From contig CAVXML010000009.1 in assembly GCA_963763015.1 (NCBI GenBank), forward strand, positions 124,001-188,000: a stretch of 64,000 nt of DNA. The letters run 5' to 3'. Shown piece by piece: positions 17,924 to 27,000 of this stretch. The notes under the pieces are model-generated. The model worked only from the letters and a program-made list of their open reading frames with translations. It ran no database searches and was not told where the DNA came from. The translations under genes were made by a program, and so were the position numbers. The DNA is from Fodinibacter sp963763015. Its GTDB lineage: Bacteria > Actinomycetota > Actinomycetes > Actinomycetales > Dermatophilaceae. The first letter of the stretch is position 1. Each line of letters begins with the position of its first letter.

Positions 17924-20146
17924 TCACTGTTCGGAGGTCGGGGTGCTGGCGGCTCCGGCTGGGGCGGCGTCGTCGAGGTCGGGTCGGACCGAGCGCAGGA
18001 GCACCTCGGCGATGTCGAGCACCTCGACCGAGTCGTCGGCCGCACCCTCGACCCGGCGCTGGGCGACACCGTCGCTGAGCATGGTCACGCAGAACGGGCA
18101 GGCCGCGGTGACGAGGTCGGGCGAGAGGGCCAGGGCCTCGTCCGTGCGGTTGAGGTTGATCCGCGTGCCGAGGTCCTCGTCCATCCACATCCGCGCGCCA
18201 CCTGCCCCGCAGCAGAACGACCGCTCCCGGGTCCGTGGCATCTCGGTGAGGGTGAGGCCGGGGACCGCGCCGAGCACCTCGCGGGGAGCGGCGAACACCC
18301 GGTTGTGCCGGCCGAGGTAGCACGGGTCGTGGTAGGTGACCGACGTGGCCACCGGAGCCACGGGCACGATCCGCCGCTGCGTGACGAGCGAGGAGAGCAG
18401 CGTCGTGTGGTGGATCACCTCGTAGTGACCGCCCACCTGCGGGTACTCGTTGCGCAGCGTGTTGAAGCAGTGCGCGCAGGTCACGACGATGCGCGTGGCC
18501 CCCGCCGCATTGAGCACCTCGACGTTCTGCTGCGCCAGCATCTGGAACAGGTACTCGTGCCCCATGCGTCGCGCCGGGTCACCGGTGCAGGACTCGGCGT
18601 CGCCGAGCACCATGAACTCGACGCCGGCCTCGTGCAGCAGGGTGGCCACGGCCCTGGCGGTCCGCTGGGCTCCCTCGTCGAGCGCGCCGGCGCAGCCGAC
18701 CCAGTACAGGTACTCGACGTCGTCGGGGATCGTCGTCCCGCCGTCCGCGCCGAGCACCCTCACCTCGAAGTCCAGTGGCTCGGCCCACTCCAGGCGACGG
18801 GACACCCCCCGCCCCCAGGGGTCGGCCGCGTGCTCGAGGTTGCTCAGCATGATGCCGGCCTCCTCCGGGAAGGCGGACTCCATGAGCACCTGGTAGCGGC
18901 GCATGTCGACGATGTGGTCCACGTGCTCGATGTCGACGGGGCACTGCTCGACGCACGCACCGCACGTCGTGCACGACCAGAGCACGTCCGCATCGAGAAC
19001 GGCATCCGGGCCGTGCGGGGTGTACGCCGTGAGCGGCGCGTCCGCGGCATAGCCCGTCTGGCCGACGAGGGGCACCTCCGCGACGGCCTGCCGCTGCGGG
19101 TCGAGGCCGCCGCGGGCCTCCTCGGCCGCGGTCAGCCACGGCCCCTTCGCCAGGGCGTGGTCGCGCAGCGTCATCACGAGCAGCTTGGGCGAGAGCGGCT
19201 TGTCGGTGTTCCACGCCGGGCACTGGCTCTGGCATCGGCCGCACTCGGTGCAGGTGCCGAAGTCGAGCAGCCCCTTCCACGTGAAGTCCTCGACCTTGCC
19301 GACCCCCATGAGGTCGTCCTCGCCGGGGTCCTCGAAGTCGACCGCCTTCCCGTCGGAGTGGACGGGCAGGAGCGCGCCGAGGGCGCGGGGGCGCCGGGCC
19401 AGGGCGACGTTGGGCAGCGAGAGCAGGATGTGCAGGTGCTTGCTGTAGGTCACGAAAACGGTGAACCCGAGGAGCACGCCGAGGGCCAGGAGCAGGGCGA
19501 CCGTCTCGATGACCTCGTTGGCGGTGTCCCCCAGCGGTTCGAGCAGCGTGGCGATCCACTGCGAGACGAACGCGCCGCGGAGGAAGGGCACGTTGTCGGT
19601 GGTGTTCACGTCCTGCGCGTTGATCTGGGCGCCTCTGGCCAGCATGAGGGTCCACACGACGTTGACGATCATGAACAGCGTGAACCAGGCCGCTCCGAGG
19701 TGGGAGCCGAAGAAGCGCGAGGAGCGGCCGTGCTCGGAGGGTGACTCGCGCAACCGGATGACCGTGAAGGCCGCGACCGCGAGGAGGCAGAGGACGGCGA
19801 AGAGGTCCTCGACGAAGCCGAGGGCCGGCCAGTTGCCGATGACGGGGATGTGGAACGTGGGGGAGAAGAGCGCCCCGTACCCCTCGACGATGGTCAGGAC
19901 GAGGACGATGAACCCCCAGAACACGGCGAGGTGCGCCAGCCCGGGAGCGGTCCACGTGAGCAGCTTGCGCTGGGCCGCGACCTCGACGACCTCGGCGCGG
20001 GCGATGTCACCGGTCCTCCCCACGCGGCCGGGTTCGACTGGCTGGGCCGAGGCGCCGATGCGGTAGAGGTGGAGCAGGCGGGCGCCGGCGATCCCCAGCA
20101 GCACGATGGTCATGCCCAGGCCGAGGACCAGCTTGACGATCGCCAT
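17924..20146 (-). CDS. etfD: EtfD-like membrane Fe-S oxidoreductase (ETF:quinone electron transfer)
   Basis: A 740-aa membrane protein with several N-terminal helices of the nitrate-reductase-gamma type. Two 4Fe-4S motifs follow (CTECGRCQSQCPAW and CTTCGACVEQCPVD), then heterodisulfide-reductase-like CCG domains (HDPCYLGRHN, FCCGAGGARMW). This is the layout of mycobacterial EtfD, which reoxidises ETF and feeds electrons to menaquinone. The ATG at 20146 has AAGGAG six bases upstream. It lies directly after etfB and etfA and before the acyl-CoA dehydrogenase, giving a complete electron path from acyl-CoA to the membrane. Assignment by architecture and neighbours; the quinone partner is inferred. 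Confidence 0.88.
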   Translation of the reverse strand: MAIVKLVLGLGMTIVLLGIAGARLLHLYRIGASAQPVEPGRVGRTGDIARAEVVEVAAQRKLLTWTAPGLAHLAVFWGFIVLVLTIVEGYGALFSPTFHIPVIGNWPALGFVEDLFAVLCLLAVAAFTVIRLRESPSEHGRSSRFFGSHLGAAWFTLFMIVNVVWTLMLARGAQINAQDVNTTDNVPFLRGAFVSQWIATLLEPLGDTANEVIETVALLLALGVLLGFTVFVTYSKHLHILLSLPNVALARRPRALGALLPVHSDGKAVDFEDPGEDDLMGVGKVEDFTWKGLLDFGTCTECGRCQSQCPAWNTDKPLSPKLLVMTLRDHALAKGPWLTAAEEARGGLDPQRQAVAEVPLVGQTGYAADAPLTAYTPHGPDAVLDADVLWSCTTCGACVEQCPVDIEHVDHIVDMRRYQVLMESAFPEEAGIMLSNLEHAADPWGRGVSRRLEWAEPLDFEVRVLGADGGTTIPDDVEYLYWVGCAGALDEGAQRTARAVATLLHEAGVEFMVLGDAESCTGDPARRMGHEYLFQMLAQQNVEVLNAAGATRIVVTCAHCFNTLRNEYPQVGGHYEVIHHTTLLSSLVTQRRIVPVAPVATSVTYHDPCYLGRHNRVFAAPREVLGAVPGLTLTEMPRTRERSFCCGAGGARMWMDEDLGTRINLNRTDEALALSPDLVTAACPFCVTMLSDGVAQRRVEGAADDSVEVLDIAEVLLRSVRPDLDDAAPAGAASTPTSEQ

Positions 20147-20189
20147 TGATCACTCCTTGCGGTGCGCCCCCCGTTGGCCGGGGGCCAGG

Positions 20190-21152
20190 TCAGGTTCGCC
20201 GCTTGCCGACCTCGTCGACGAGGGCCGGGAGGACGGTGTGGAGGTCGCCGACGACGCCGAAGTCCGCGATCGAGAAGATGGGGGCCTTGGGGTCCTTGTT
20301 GACCGCCACGATGGTCTTGCTCGACTGCATGCCCGCCCGGTGCTGGATCGCCCCGGAGACCCCGGCGGCGAGGTACAGGCTCGGCGCCACCGTCTTGCCG
20401 GTCTGCCCGATCTGGAGGTCGTGAGGAGCCCAGTGCAGGTCACTCACCGCACGAGTCACGCCAACTGCTCCACCGAGCGCGTCGGCCAGCGCCTCGATGA
20501 CGTCGAGACCGGCCTCGGAGCCCACTCCTCGGCCGCCGGCGACGATGACGGTGGCGTCGGCGAGGTCCGGGCGAGCGCTCGAGCCCTTCGGGGTGCGGCT
20601 GGTCACGGTGGCGCCGCGGGCACGGTCGCTGAACTCGACGTCGACGTTCTCCACCCTGGGTTGTGCCGGGGCCGCCTCGGCCGCAACCGCGTTGGGCATC
20701 ACCGTGACGACCGGGATGCCGCGGACGACCTCGGACACGACGTGGAAGGAGCCGGCGACGACCGACTGCGTCGTCCGCACCACCCCGTCCTGCGCGACGA
20801 CGTCCACCGCGTCGGTGACCAGCCCGCTGTCGAGGCGGACTGCAACCCGTGCCGCGACGTCCTTTCCCTCTGGCCCCGACGTGACGAGCACGGCGGCCGG
20901 CTGGACGCGTCGGGCGAGGCTGACGACGACCTCGGCCTTGGGCAGGGAGAGGAACTGGTCGATCTCGGGCGCCGCGACGGCATACACGGTCGTCGCTCCG
21001 TACTCGCCGAGCCGGGCGACCACGGCGTCGGTCGCCTCGCCGCACACGACTGCGCTCGGCTCGCCCAGACGACGGGCGACGGTGAGCAGCTCGAGGGTTG
21101 CCTTGCGCACGCCCTTCGGGGTGAGCTCGGTGAGGACGAGGATCTCGGACAC
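20190..21152 (-). CDS. etfA: Electron transfer flavoprotein alpha subunit
   Basis: A 320-aa FAD-binding subunit of the ETF heterodimer. The C-terminal half has the diagnostic VAGGRGVGS, HDLQIGQTGKTVAP and VSGAIQHRAGM motifs that hold FAD. A GTG start at 21152 has AGGAGA six bases upstream. The 101-bp gap to etfB contains a GC-rich direct repeat (GGGCGGCTG) but no gene. EtfAB accepts electrons from acyl-CoA dehydrogenases, here very probably including the one encoded two genes downstream. Confidence 0.96.
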   Translation of the reverse strand: MSEILVLTELTPKGVRKATLELLTVARRLGEPSAVVCGEATDAVVARLGEYGATTVYAVAAPEIDQFLSLPKAEVVVSLARRVQPAAVLVTSGPEGKDVAARVAVRLDSGLVTDAVDVVAQDGVVRTTQSVVAGSFHVVSEVVRGIPVVTVMPNAVAAEAAPAQPRVENVDVEFSDRARGATVTSRTPKGSSARPDLADATVIVAGGRGVGSEAGLDVIEALADALGGAVGVTRAVSDLHWAPHDLQIGQTGKTVAPSLYLAAGVSGAIQHRAGMQSSKTIVAVNKDPKAPIFSIADFGVVGDLHTVLPALVDEVGKRRT

Positions 21153-21253
21153 GGTGGTCTCCTACCGGTGGGCGGGCGCGAGGGAGCACGCGGGTCGGGC
21201 GGCTGGGCGGGCGGCTGGGTGGCCGAGCGGCGGGAAGGTGCCGGGCGGCGCAC

Positions 21254-22033
21254 TCACAGCGCGCCGCGAGCCACGAGGAAGTCGGCGAGCTGGGCGGCAC
21301 CGGTGCCGTCGTCCACGACGACGGTGCCGGCGGCGCGCGCCGGCGCGGGTGAGACGTCGACGACGCGGGTGGCGGCGGCGGCGAGCCCGACGGAGCCGGG
21401 CTCCACCCCGATGTCCGCCAGCGAGAGCCTCTCGATGGGCTTCTTCTTCGCCATCATGATGGCGCGGAAGGCCGGGTAGCGGGCCTCGCCGGTCTGGTCG
21501 GTGATCGACACGACCGCCGGAAGCCCGGTGCTGACCTGCTCCGTGGCGGTGTCGCTCTCGCGGGTGATGGACACCGTCGTGCCGTCGACCGACAGCGCGC
21601 CGGCGAAGGTCGCCTGGTTGACGTCGAGGCGCTCGGCCACCATCGAGGGGACGACCGACATCTCGGCGTCGGTCGAGGCCATCCCGGCCAGCACGAGGTC
21701 GAAGCCGAGGTGCTCGAGGGCTCGCGCGAGGACGAGTGAGGTGGCGAGCGAGTCTGACCCGTGGATGGCGTCGTCGACGACGTGCACGCCCCTGTCGCCC
21801 CCGATCGCCAGCGCCTTGAGCAGCCCGTCCTTGGCCGGCTCGGGGCCCACGGTCAGGTAGGTGATCTCGGCGTCGAGCCCTCCCTCGACGAGGCGGACGG
21901 CCTGCTCGACCGCGTACTCGTCCAGCTCGGAGAGCCGCCCGGCGACCGCGCCGCGGTCAAGGGTGTGGTCGGCCGAGAACGACCAGACGGCCGTCGGTTC
22001 GGGAACGTGTTTCACCAACACGACGATCTTCAT
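21254..22033 (-). CDS. etfB: Electron transfer flavoprotein beta subunit
   Basis: A 259-aa protein beginning MKIVVLVKHVPEP, the usual ETF-beta start, with the AMP-binding region and the recognition-loop segment (VLAGMASTDAEMSVVPSMVAERL) conserved. It is the first gene of the large minus-strand operon, so expression of the synthase genes may depend on its promoter, although internal promoters cannot be excluded. Confidence 0.96.
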   Translation of the reverse strand: MKIVVLVKHVPEPTAVWSFSADHTLDRGAVAGRLSELDEYAVEQAVRLVEGGLDAEITYLTVGPEPAKDGLLKALAIGGDRGVHVVDDAIHGSDSLATSLVLARALEHLGFDLVLAGMASTDAEMSVVPSMVAERLDVNQATFAGALSVDGTTVSITRESDTATEQVSTGLPAVVSITDQTGEARYPAFRAIMMAKKKPIERLSLADIGVEPGSVGLAAAATRVVDVSPAPARAAGTVVVDDGTGAAQLADFLVARGAL

Positions 22034-22233
22034 CCGTGCCTGCCCTTCGCTGCCAGGCGCCGGGCGGGTGAGCGCCCTGCGCGGGCTTGCTCTTGGGTTC
22101 GACGCTACCCGCGATCTCCCTCGGCCGCGTCCCCGATCGGGGGTTGGGGAGAGTCGCGTTCGCCACTAAATGTCGAACCCGCCGGTAACATCACGCGGCC
22201 CGCCGGGTGCGGTGGGTGAGCCTGCGACCTCCG
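22034..22233. promoter_or_regulatory. Promoter region of the etfB-to-carboxylase operon
   Basis: A 200-bp gene-free stretch. It contains a 9-bp inverted repeat, GGGTTCGAC at 22095-22103 and GTCGAACCC at 22172-22180. On the minus strand there are -10-like hexamers TTTAGT and TAGCGT near these arms. The arrangement suggests two promoters or a regulator site, but no known consensus is matched. Confidence 0.35.
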
Positions 22234-22758
22234 TCAGGCGACGTCCATGGGGTGGCCGCCGGTGATCCGGATGAGCTCGTCGTAGGTCGTCGCGAAGACC
22301 GAGTGGCTGTGCCCGGCCGCGGCCCACACGGTGTCGTAGCGCCCGAGCGTGACGTCGATGATGGTGCGGATGGGGTGGGGGTGCCCCACCGGCGCGACGC
22401 CTCCGATGGCGAAGCCGGTCTGGGCGCGCACGTAGTCGGGGTCGGCCTGCTCGACCGAGGCCAGCCCGGCGAGGTCCGCCACCTTGTCGACGTCGACGCG
22501 GTGTGCGCCGGAGGCCAGGACGAGGAGCGGCAGGGTGGCACCCTCGTGGGTCGTCGCGACGAAGACCAGGCTGTTGGCGATCTCGGCGGGGGACACCCCC
22601 AGCGCCTCGGCGGCGGCGCGGGCGGTGCGCACCGCGTCGGGCAGGTGGCGCACCTCGGGGGTGATGTGGTGGAGGGCGAGCGACGCCAGGACGGCCGAGA
22701 CGCCGGGGTGGCCGGAGAGGTCGCGCAACGGCACCGGGTCGCCCGGCTCGGGGGTCAT
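22234..22758 (-). CDS. YbaK/EbsC-family aminoacyl-tRNA deacylase
   Basis: A 174-aa protein of the YbaK/ProX family, which hydrolyses mischarged aminoacyl-tRNA (for example Cys- or Ala-tRNA-Pro). The fold is seen in NSLVFVATTHEGATLPLLVLASGAHRVD, then ARAQTGFAIGGVAPVGHPHP and YDTVWAAAGHSHSVFATTYDELIRITGG, which match the family's conserved GGV.P.GH and AAG motifs. The ATG at 22758 gives the normal size. It reads toward etfB but has its own 5' region, so operon membership is doubtful. Confidence 0.9.
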   Translation of the reverse strand: MTPEPGDPVPLRDLSGHPGVSAVLASLALHHITPEVRHLPDAVRTARAAAEALGVSPAEIANSLVFVATTHEGATLPLLVLASGAHRVDVDKVADLAGLASVEQADPDYVRAQTGFAIGGVAPVGHPHPIRTIIDVTLGRYDTVWAAAGHSHSVFATTYDELIRITGGHPMDVA

Positions 22759-23075
22759 CCGACCAGCGTAGTGACGGTGCTCCCCGGCGGCGTGACCGTC
22801 GAGTCGACGCGCTGGATGCCGTCGCGCAGTGTCCCGTGGTCCCACCTTCCGCGTCGTCACCGTGACGGCGCGGAAAGCTCCACCATGGCGCGGAAGCTTC
22901 CGCGTCTCTGCAGAAGAACCGCGTCACCGTGACGGCGCAGATGTTCCGGTTCGTCGGGATGCCGGGTGGGCGGGTCGAGGGGTGGCCTCACGGGGGTCGC
23001 TGCGGCGTCGTCCGTGCCTCCTGCGGCGTGTCCGGGATCGCTTGCGGCGTGTCGCGGGCGGCGAGCGCACCGGGC
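22759..23075. repeat. Gene-free stretch with palindromes and short direct repeats
   Basis: No gene is apparent here. Three imperfect palindromes sit close together: TTCCGCG...CGCGGAA around GTCACCGTGAC (about 22,847-22,876), the perfect 16-mer CGCGGAAGCTTCCGCG (22889-22904), and a third GTCACCGTGAC copy (about 22,922-22,935). Further along TGCGGCGT occurs three times at about 20-bp spacing (roughly 23,003-23,056). Related arms in neighbouring copies suggest a REP-like element. Confidence 0.55.
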
Positions 23076-23106
23076 TTGACGCGGTGTCGGGACTCGGGGT
23101 TACAGT
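23076..23106 (+). promoter_or_regulatory. Probable promoter of the SOS polymerase cassette
   Basis: TTGACG at 23076-23081 and TACAGT at 23101-23106 form a -35/-10 pair with 19-bp spacing. The LexA box begins eight bases after the -10, covering the expected transcription start, which fits a repressed promoter. Confidence 0.5.
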
Positions 23107-23113
23107 GATGGCA

Positions 23114-23129
23114 TCGAACAGGTGTTCGA
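23114..23129. promoter_or_regulatory. LexA (SOS) box
   Basis: The 16-mer TCGAACAGGTGTTCGA is a perfect match to the actinobacterial LexA consensus TCGAAC-N4-GTTCGA. It lies 81 bp before the DUF6504 start and just downstream of the predicted -10, so LexA binding would block the cassette until DNA damage. Confidence 0.88.
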
Positions 23130-23210
23130 CAAGAAGTCCAACGGTCTCGTCGTCCCGACGGCTCCTCCAAGGGGCCGGTCGGCGATCCCGTCCTGCCACC
23201 GGAGGTGCCC

Positions 23211-23579
23211 GTGACGCGTCGCTACCAGGAACCCGTCGTCGTCGGGCGCACCGCCGGCACCGGGCCCGGCTCCGCCGCCGACATCCGGCCCGGCTCCGCC
23301 GGTGACGGGGGCGCGGGTCCGGGTGCCCACACCGCCGTCGACGGCCCCCGCGACTTCGTGTGGCGCGGCCGTCGCTACACCGTGTGCGCCGTCCTGGCCT
23401 CCTGGCAGGAGCGGCGGGCGTGGTGGCGGGAGGTGGGCGATGCCCCCACCGCGCCCGGCCTGCCCAGCCCCGGCCGCCGGGTCTGGCGGGTCGAGGCCCG
23501 CCCGCCGTCCGGGACGGCCGGGGTCTTCGACCTCGGCCGCGACGACGACCACTGGCTCCTCCTTCGAGCCCACGACTGA
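23211..23579 (+). CDS. DUF6504-family protein of the DnaE2 cassette
   Basis: A 122-aa protein whose C-terminal half (FVWRGRRYTVCAVLASW...WRVEARPPSGTAGVFDLGRDDDHWLLLRAHD) is the conserved DUF6504 core. The N-terminus is a Gly/Ala/Pro-rich variable stretch. GGAGG at 23201-23205 lies five bases before the GTG at 23211, so this start is preferred over the GTG at 23205, which overlaps that site. Proteins of this family often accompany error-prone polymerases in actinomycetes; their function is unknown. The LexA box makes it a likely damage-induced gene. Confidence 0.78.
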   Translation: MTRRYQEPVVVGRTAGTGPGSAADIRPGSAGDGGAGPGAHTAVDGPRDFVWRGRRYTVCAVLASWQERRAWWREVGDAPTAPGLPSPGRRVWRVEARPPSGTAGVFDLGRDDDHWLLLRAHD

Positions 23580-23592
23580 CCGGAGTTCCCCC

Positions 23593-24024
23593 ATGAGCCA
23601 CGCCGCGATCACCCTCGACCTCCTCGACCGCTCCCGTGAGTCGCTGACCAGCGGGTACGCCGCATCGGTCGCGTCCGTGCGCTATCTCGCCGCCTCCCTC
23701 GCCGCACTGCGGGCCGCGGCCGCGATCGTCGCCGCGCGCGCCGCGACCTCCCCGGGTTCCGGGCCGGTCCCCGGCAGCGACGGGCCCCACGACGTGTGGG
23801 CGCTCACGGCGCTGGCCGCTCCCGAGCTCACCGAGTGGGCCGGGCGGTTCGCCGCGGTGACGGGGCAACGGGTCGGGGTCGAGACCGGTCTGGTCCGGGT
23901 CACCGCACGCGAGGCCGACGACCTGCTGCGCGACGCCGAGACCTTCGTCGACCTCGCGGCCGACCGCCTCGGGGTGCCTCCGGTCTCCCGACCGCGTCGG
24001 CTGGTCCCCGTCCGCTCCGCCTGA
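23593..24024 (+). CDS. SAV_6107-type HEPN domain protein
   Basis: A 143-aa mainly helical protein (LLDRSRESLTSGYAASVASVRYLAASLAALRAAAAIVA...DDLLRDAETFVDLAADRL) of the small HEPN family commonly found just before dnaE2-type genes in actinomycetes. GGAG at 23582-23585 serves the ATG. The classical HEPN RNase motif (R-X4-6-H) is not evident, so nuclease activity is not claimed. The stop overlaps the ribosome binding site of the polymerase gene, implying coupling. Confidence 0.75.
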   Translation: MSHAAITLDLLDRSRESLTSGYAASVASVRYLAASLAALRAAAAIVAARAATSPGSGPVPGSDGPHDVWALTALAAPELTEWAGRFAAVTGQRVGVETGLVRVTAREADDLLRDAETFVDLAADRLGVPPVSRPRRLVPVRSA

Positions 24025-24035
24025 GGAACCGGCGC

Positions 24036-27000
24036 ATGGACGGGTTCGCCCACCTCCACGTCGCCTCGGGGTTCTCGATGCGCTACGGCGCCTCGATGCC
24101 CGAGGACCTCGTCGAGCGCGCCGCCGCCCACGGCCAGCGAGCCCTCGCGCTCACCGACCGTGACGGCCTCTACGGGGCGGTCCGCTTCGCGACGGCCTGC
24201 GGGCGGGCCGGCATCGCCCCGGTCCTCGGCGTCGACCTCGCCGTCGAGACGGCCCCGCAGGCAGCGCTCGGGGCGGTCGGGACGGGGGAGGATGCCGGGT
24301 CACGGCGCCCGCGCACCCCGGTCCGGGGCGGAGCGATCGTCGACCCCCGCCGACCACGGGTCACCGTGCTCGCCCGCGGCCGGGGTGGCGGCACCGCGCC
24401 GGGGGTCGGGTGGGCGGCGCTGTGCCGCCTCGTCACGCAGACCCACCTGTGCGGGGAGCGCGGCGTCCCCGTGACGACGCCAGACCTCCTCGCCCGGTGG
24501 TCACACCCCGACTCCGGGCGATGTGCACCCGGTTCTCGCAGCATCCGGGCCGGTGCCGACGTGCCGACGTCGCACGAGTCCGGGGCAGGCGTCTCGGGGG
24601 ACCGGGACCCGGGGCCGAGCAGGCTGCTCGTCCTCCTCGGGCCCGACTCCGACGTCGGGCGCGCCGCGCTCGCCGGTCGCCGGGACCGGGCCCGACACCT
24701 CCTCACGGCCTGGCAGGCGCTGCTGCCCCGTGACGGCCTCGCCGTCGAGGTCGTCCTGCACGGTGGCCCCGACGGCACCCCCGGATGCCGGTCGCACGCG
24801 GCGCGCCTGCTCGCCCTCGCCGACGCCGCCGGCATCCCCGCCGTGCTCACCGCGGCGGTGCGCCACGCCGAGCCCGACCAGGTGCGCACCGTCGACCTCC
24901 TCGACGCCGCCCGGCGGCTCGTCGTCCTGGACTCCCGTCACCTCGACCGGGTCACCGACGCCGGGCACCTCGCGAGCACCGCGGCGATGCACGCGACCGC
25001 GCTCGAGGTCACCGGTGGCGACTCGGCCCGTGCCGACCGGCTCGTCGCGATGACCGCCCTGGTCGCCGACGAGTGCACCCAGGAGCCGCGCCACGACCTC
25101 GGCATCGGGGCGGTCCACCTTCCCGAGGCCGAGGTGCTCGGCATCCCGCCCGGCACCGACCCGATGGCGGTCCTCGCGCAGCGCTGCCGGGCAGCCGTCG
25201 GGTGGCGCTACCCCGGCGCCGGCGAGGCGGAGCGAGAGGTGGTGCTGACCCGGCTCGACGAGGAGCTCGCGGTCATCGACACCCTGGGCTACCCCACCTA
25301 CTTCCTCACCGTCGCCGAGGTCACCGACCTCATCCGCGAGCGCGGGGTCCGGGTGGCGGCCCGCGGGTCGGGCGCCGGCAGCCTCGTCAACCACCTCCTC
25401 GGGATCAGTGGGGTCGACCCCATCCGCCACCGCCTCCTCATGGAGCGGTTCTGCTCCCCGCTGCGCGCCGAGCTGCCCGACATCGACGTCGACGTCGAGT
25501 CGGCCCGGCGCACCGAGATCTACGAGGCCGTCCTCGAGCGCTTCGGGGGCGAGCGGGTCACCTGCGTCTCGATGATGGACACCTACAAGGTCCGCCACGC
25601 GGTGCGTGACGTCGGTGCGGCGCTCGGCTTGCCGCCGGTCGAGGTCGACGAGATCGCCAAGGCGTTCCCGCACATCCGCGCCAAGGACGCCCGGCACGCC
25701 ATCGCCGACCTGCCCGAGCTGCGCAGCCGCGGCCTGGACAGCCCCCGGCTCGCCGTGTTCTTCGACCTCGTCGAGGCGCTCGACGGCCTGCCCCGGCACA
25801 TCGCCCTGCACCCCTGCGGCATCGTCCTGTCCAACTCCGGACTCCTCGACCGCACCCCCGTCGAGGCGAGCTGGCTCGGCTTCCCCATGAGCCAGTTCGA
25901 CAAGGACGACGTCGAGACCCTCGGCTTCCTCAAGCTCGACGTCCTCGGCATCCGGATGCAGTCGGCGATGGCCCACGCCGTCGCCGAGGTCGAGCGGGTG
26001 TCGGGGGAGCGGATCGACCTCGACGACGAGGCCCGGGTGCCTCACGACGACCCCGCCACCTACGAGCTGATCCGTACCACGCGCACCCTGGGCATGTTCC
26101 AGATCGAGAGCCCGGGCCAGCGCGAGCTCGTCGGCAAGCTGGGGCCGAGCCGGTTCGACGACCTCATCGTCGACATCTCGCTGTTCCGCCCCGGCCCGGT
26201 CAAGTCCGACATGATCACGCCGTTCCTCGACAGCCGGCACGGCTGGAGCGAGCGCCGCTTCCTGCACCCCAGCCTCGTCCCGGCGCTGGAGGAGACCGAG
26301 GGGGTCGTCGTCTTCCACGAGCAGGTGCTGCTCATCGTCGCCGAGACCACCGGGGTCACCCTCGCCCAGGCCGACGAGGTGCGCCGCAGCATGGGCACCC
26401 CGCAGGGCCAGACCGACGTCGAGGCGTGGTGGCGCCCGGCGGCCAAGTCGCGGGGGTACTCGGCGGAGGACCGCGACCGGATCTGGGAGGTGCTCAAGTC
26501 CTTCGCGAGCTTCGGCTTCTGCAAGGCCCACGCCGCGGCCTTCGCCCTGCCGACCTTCCACTCGGCGTGGCTGAAGACGCACCACCCGGCGGCCTTCCTC
26601 GCCGGCGTCCTCACCCACGACCCCGGCATGTACCCCAAGCGGCTCCTGCTCGACGACGCCCGCGCGTTCGGAATCCCGGTGCTCGGCCTCGACGTCAACG
26701 CCTCGGGCGACACGTACCGCATCGAGCGGGTCGACGTCCCGGATGCCGGTGACCCGCCGGATGCCGGTGACGTCACCTCACGCGATGCCGCACCGGACCC
26801 GGAGGCCGGGGTGCCGGCCTGGCGGCGTCCCCACCAGCCCTACGGCATCCGGCTCTCCCTCGCCGACGTCAAGGGCATCAGCGCGGCGGAGGTCGCCCGG
26901 GTCGTCGCGGGCCAGCCCTATGCCGACCTCGGGGACTTCTGGACCCGGGCCCGGGCCAGCCGGCCCGTCACCGAGCGGCTCGTCCTCGCCGGAGCCTTCG

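Noticed and set aside
23593..24024. HEPN toxin of a toxin-antitoxin pair
   Set aside because: No catalytic R-X4-6-H motif and no MNT-type antitoxin partner; the gene is part of the polymerase cassette.
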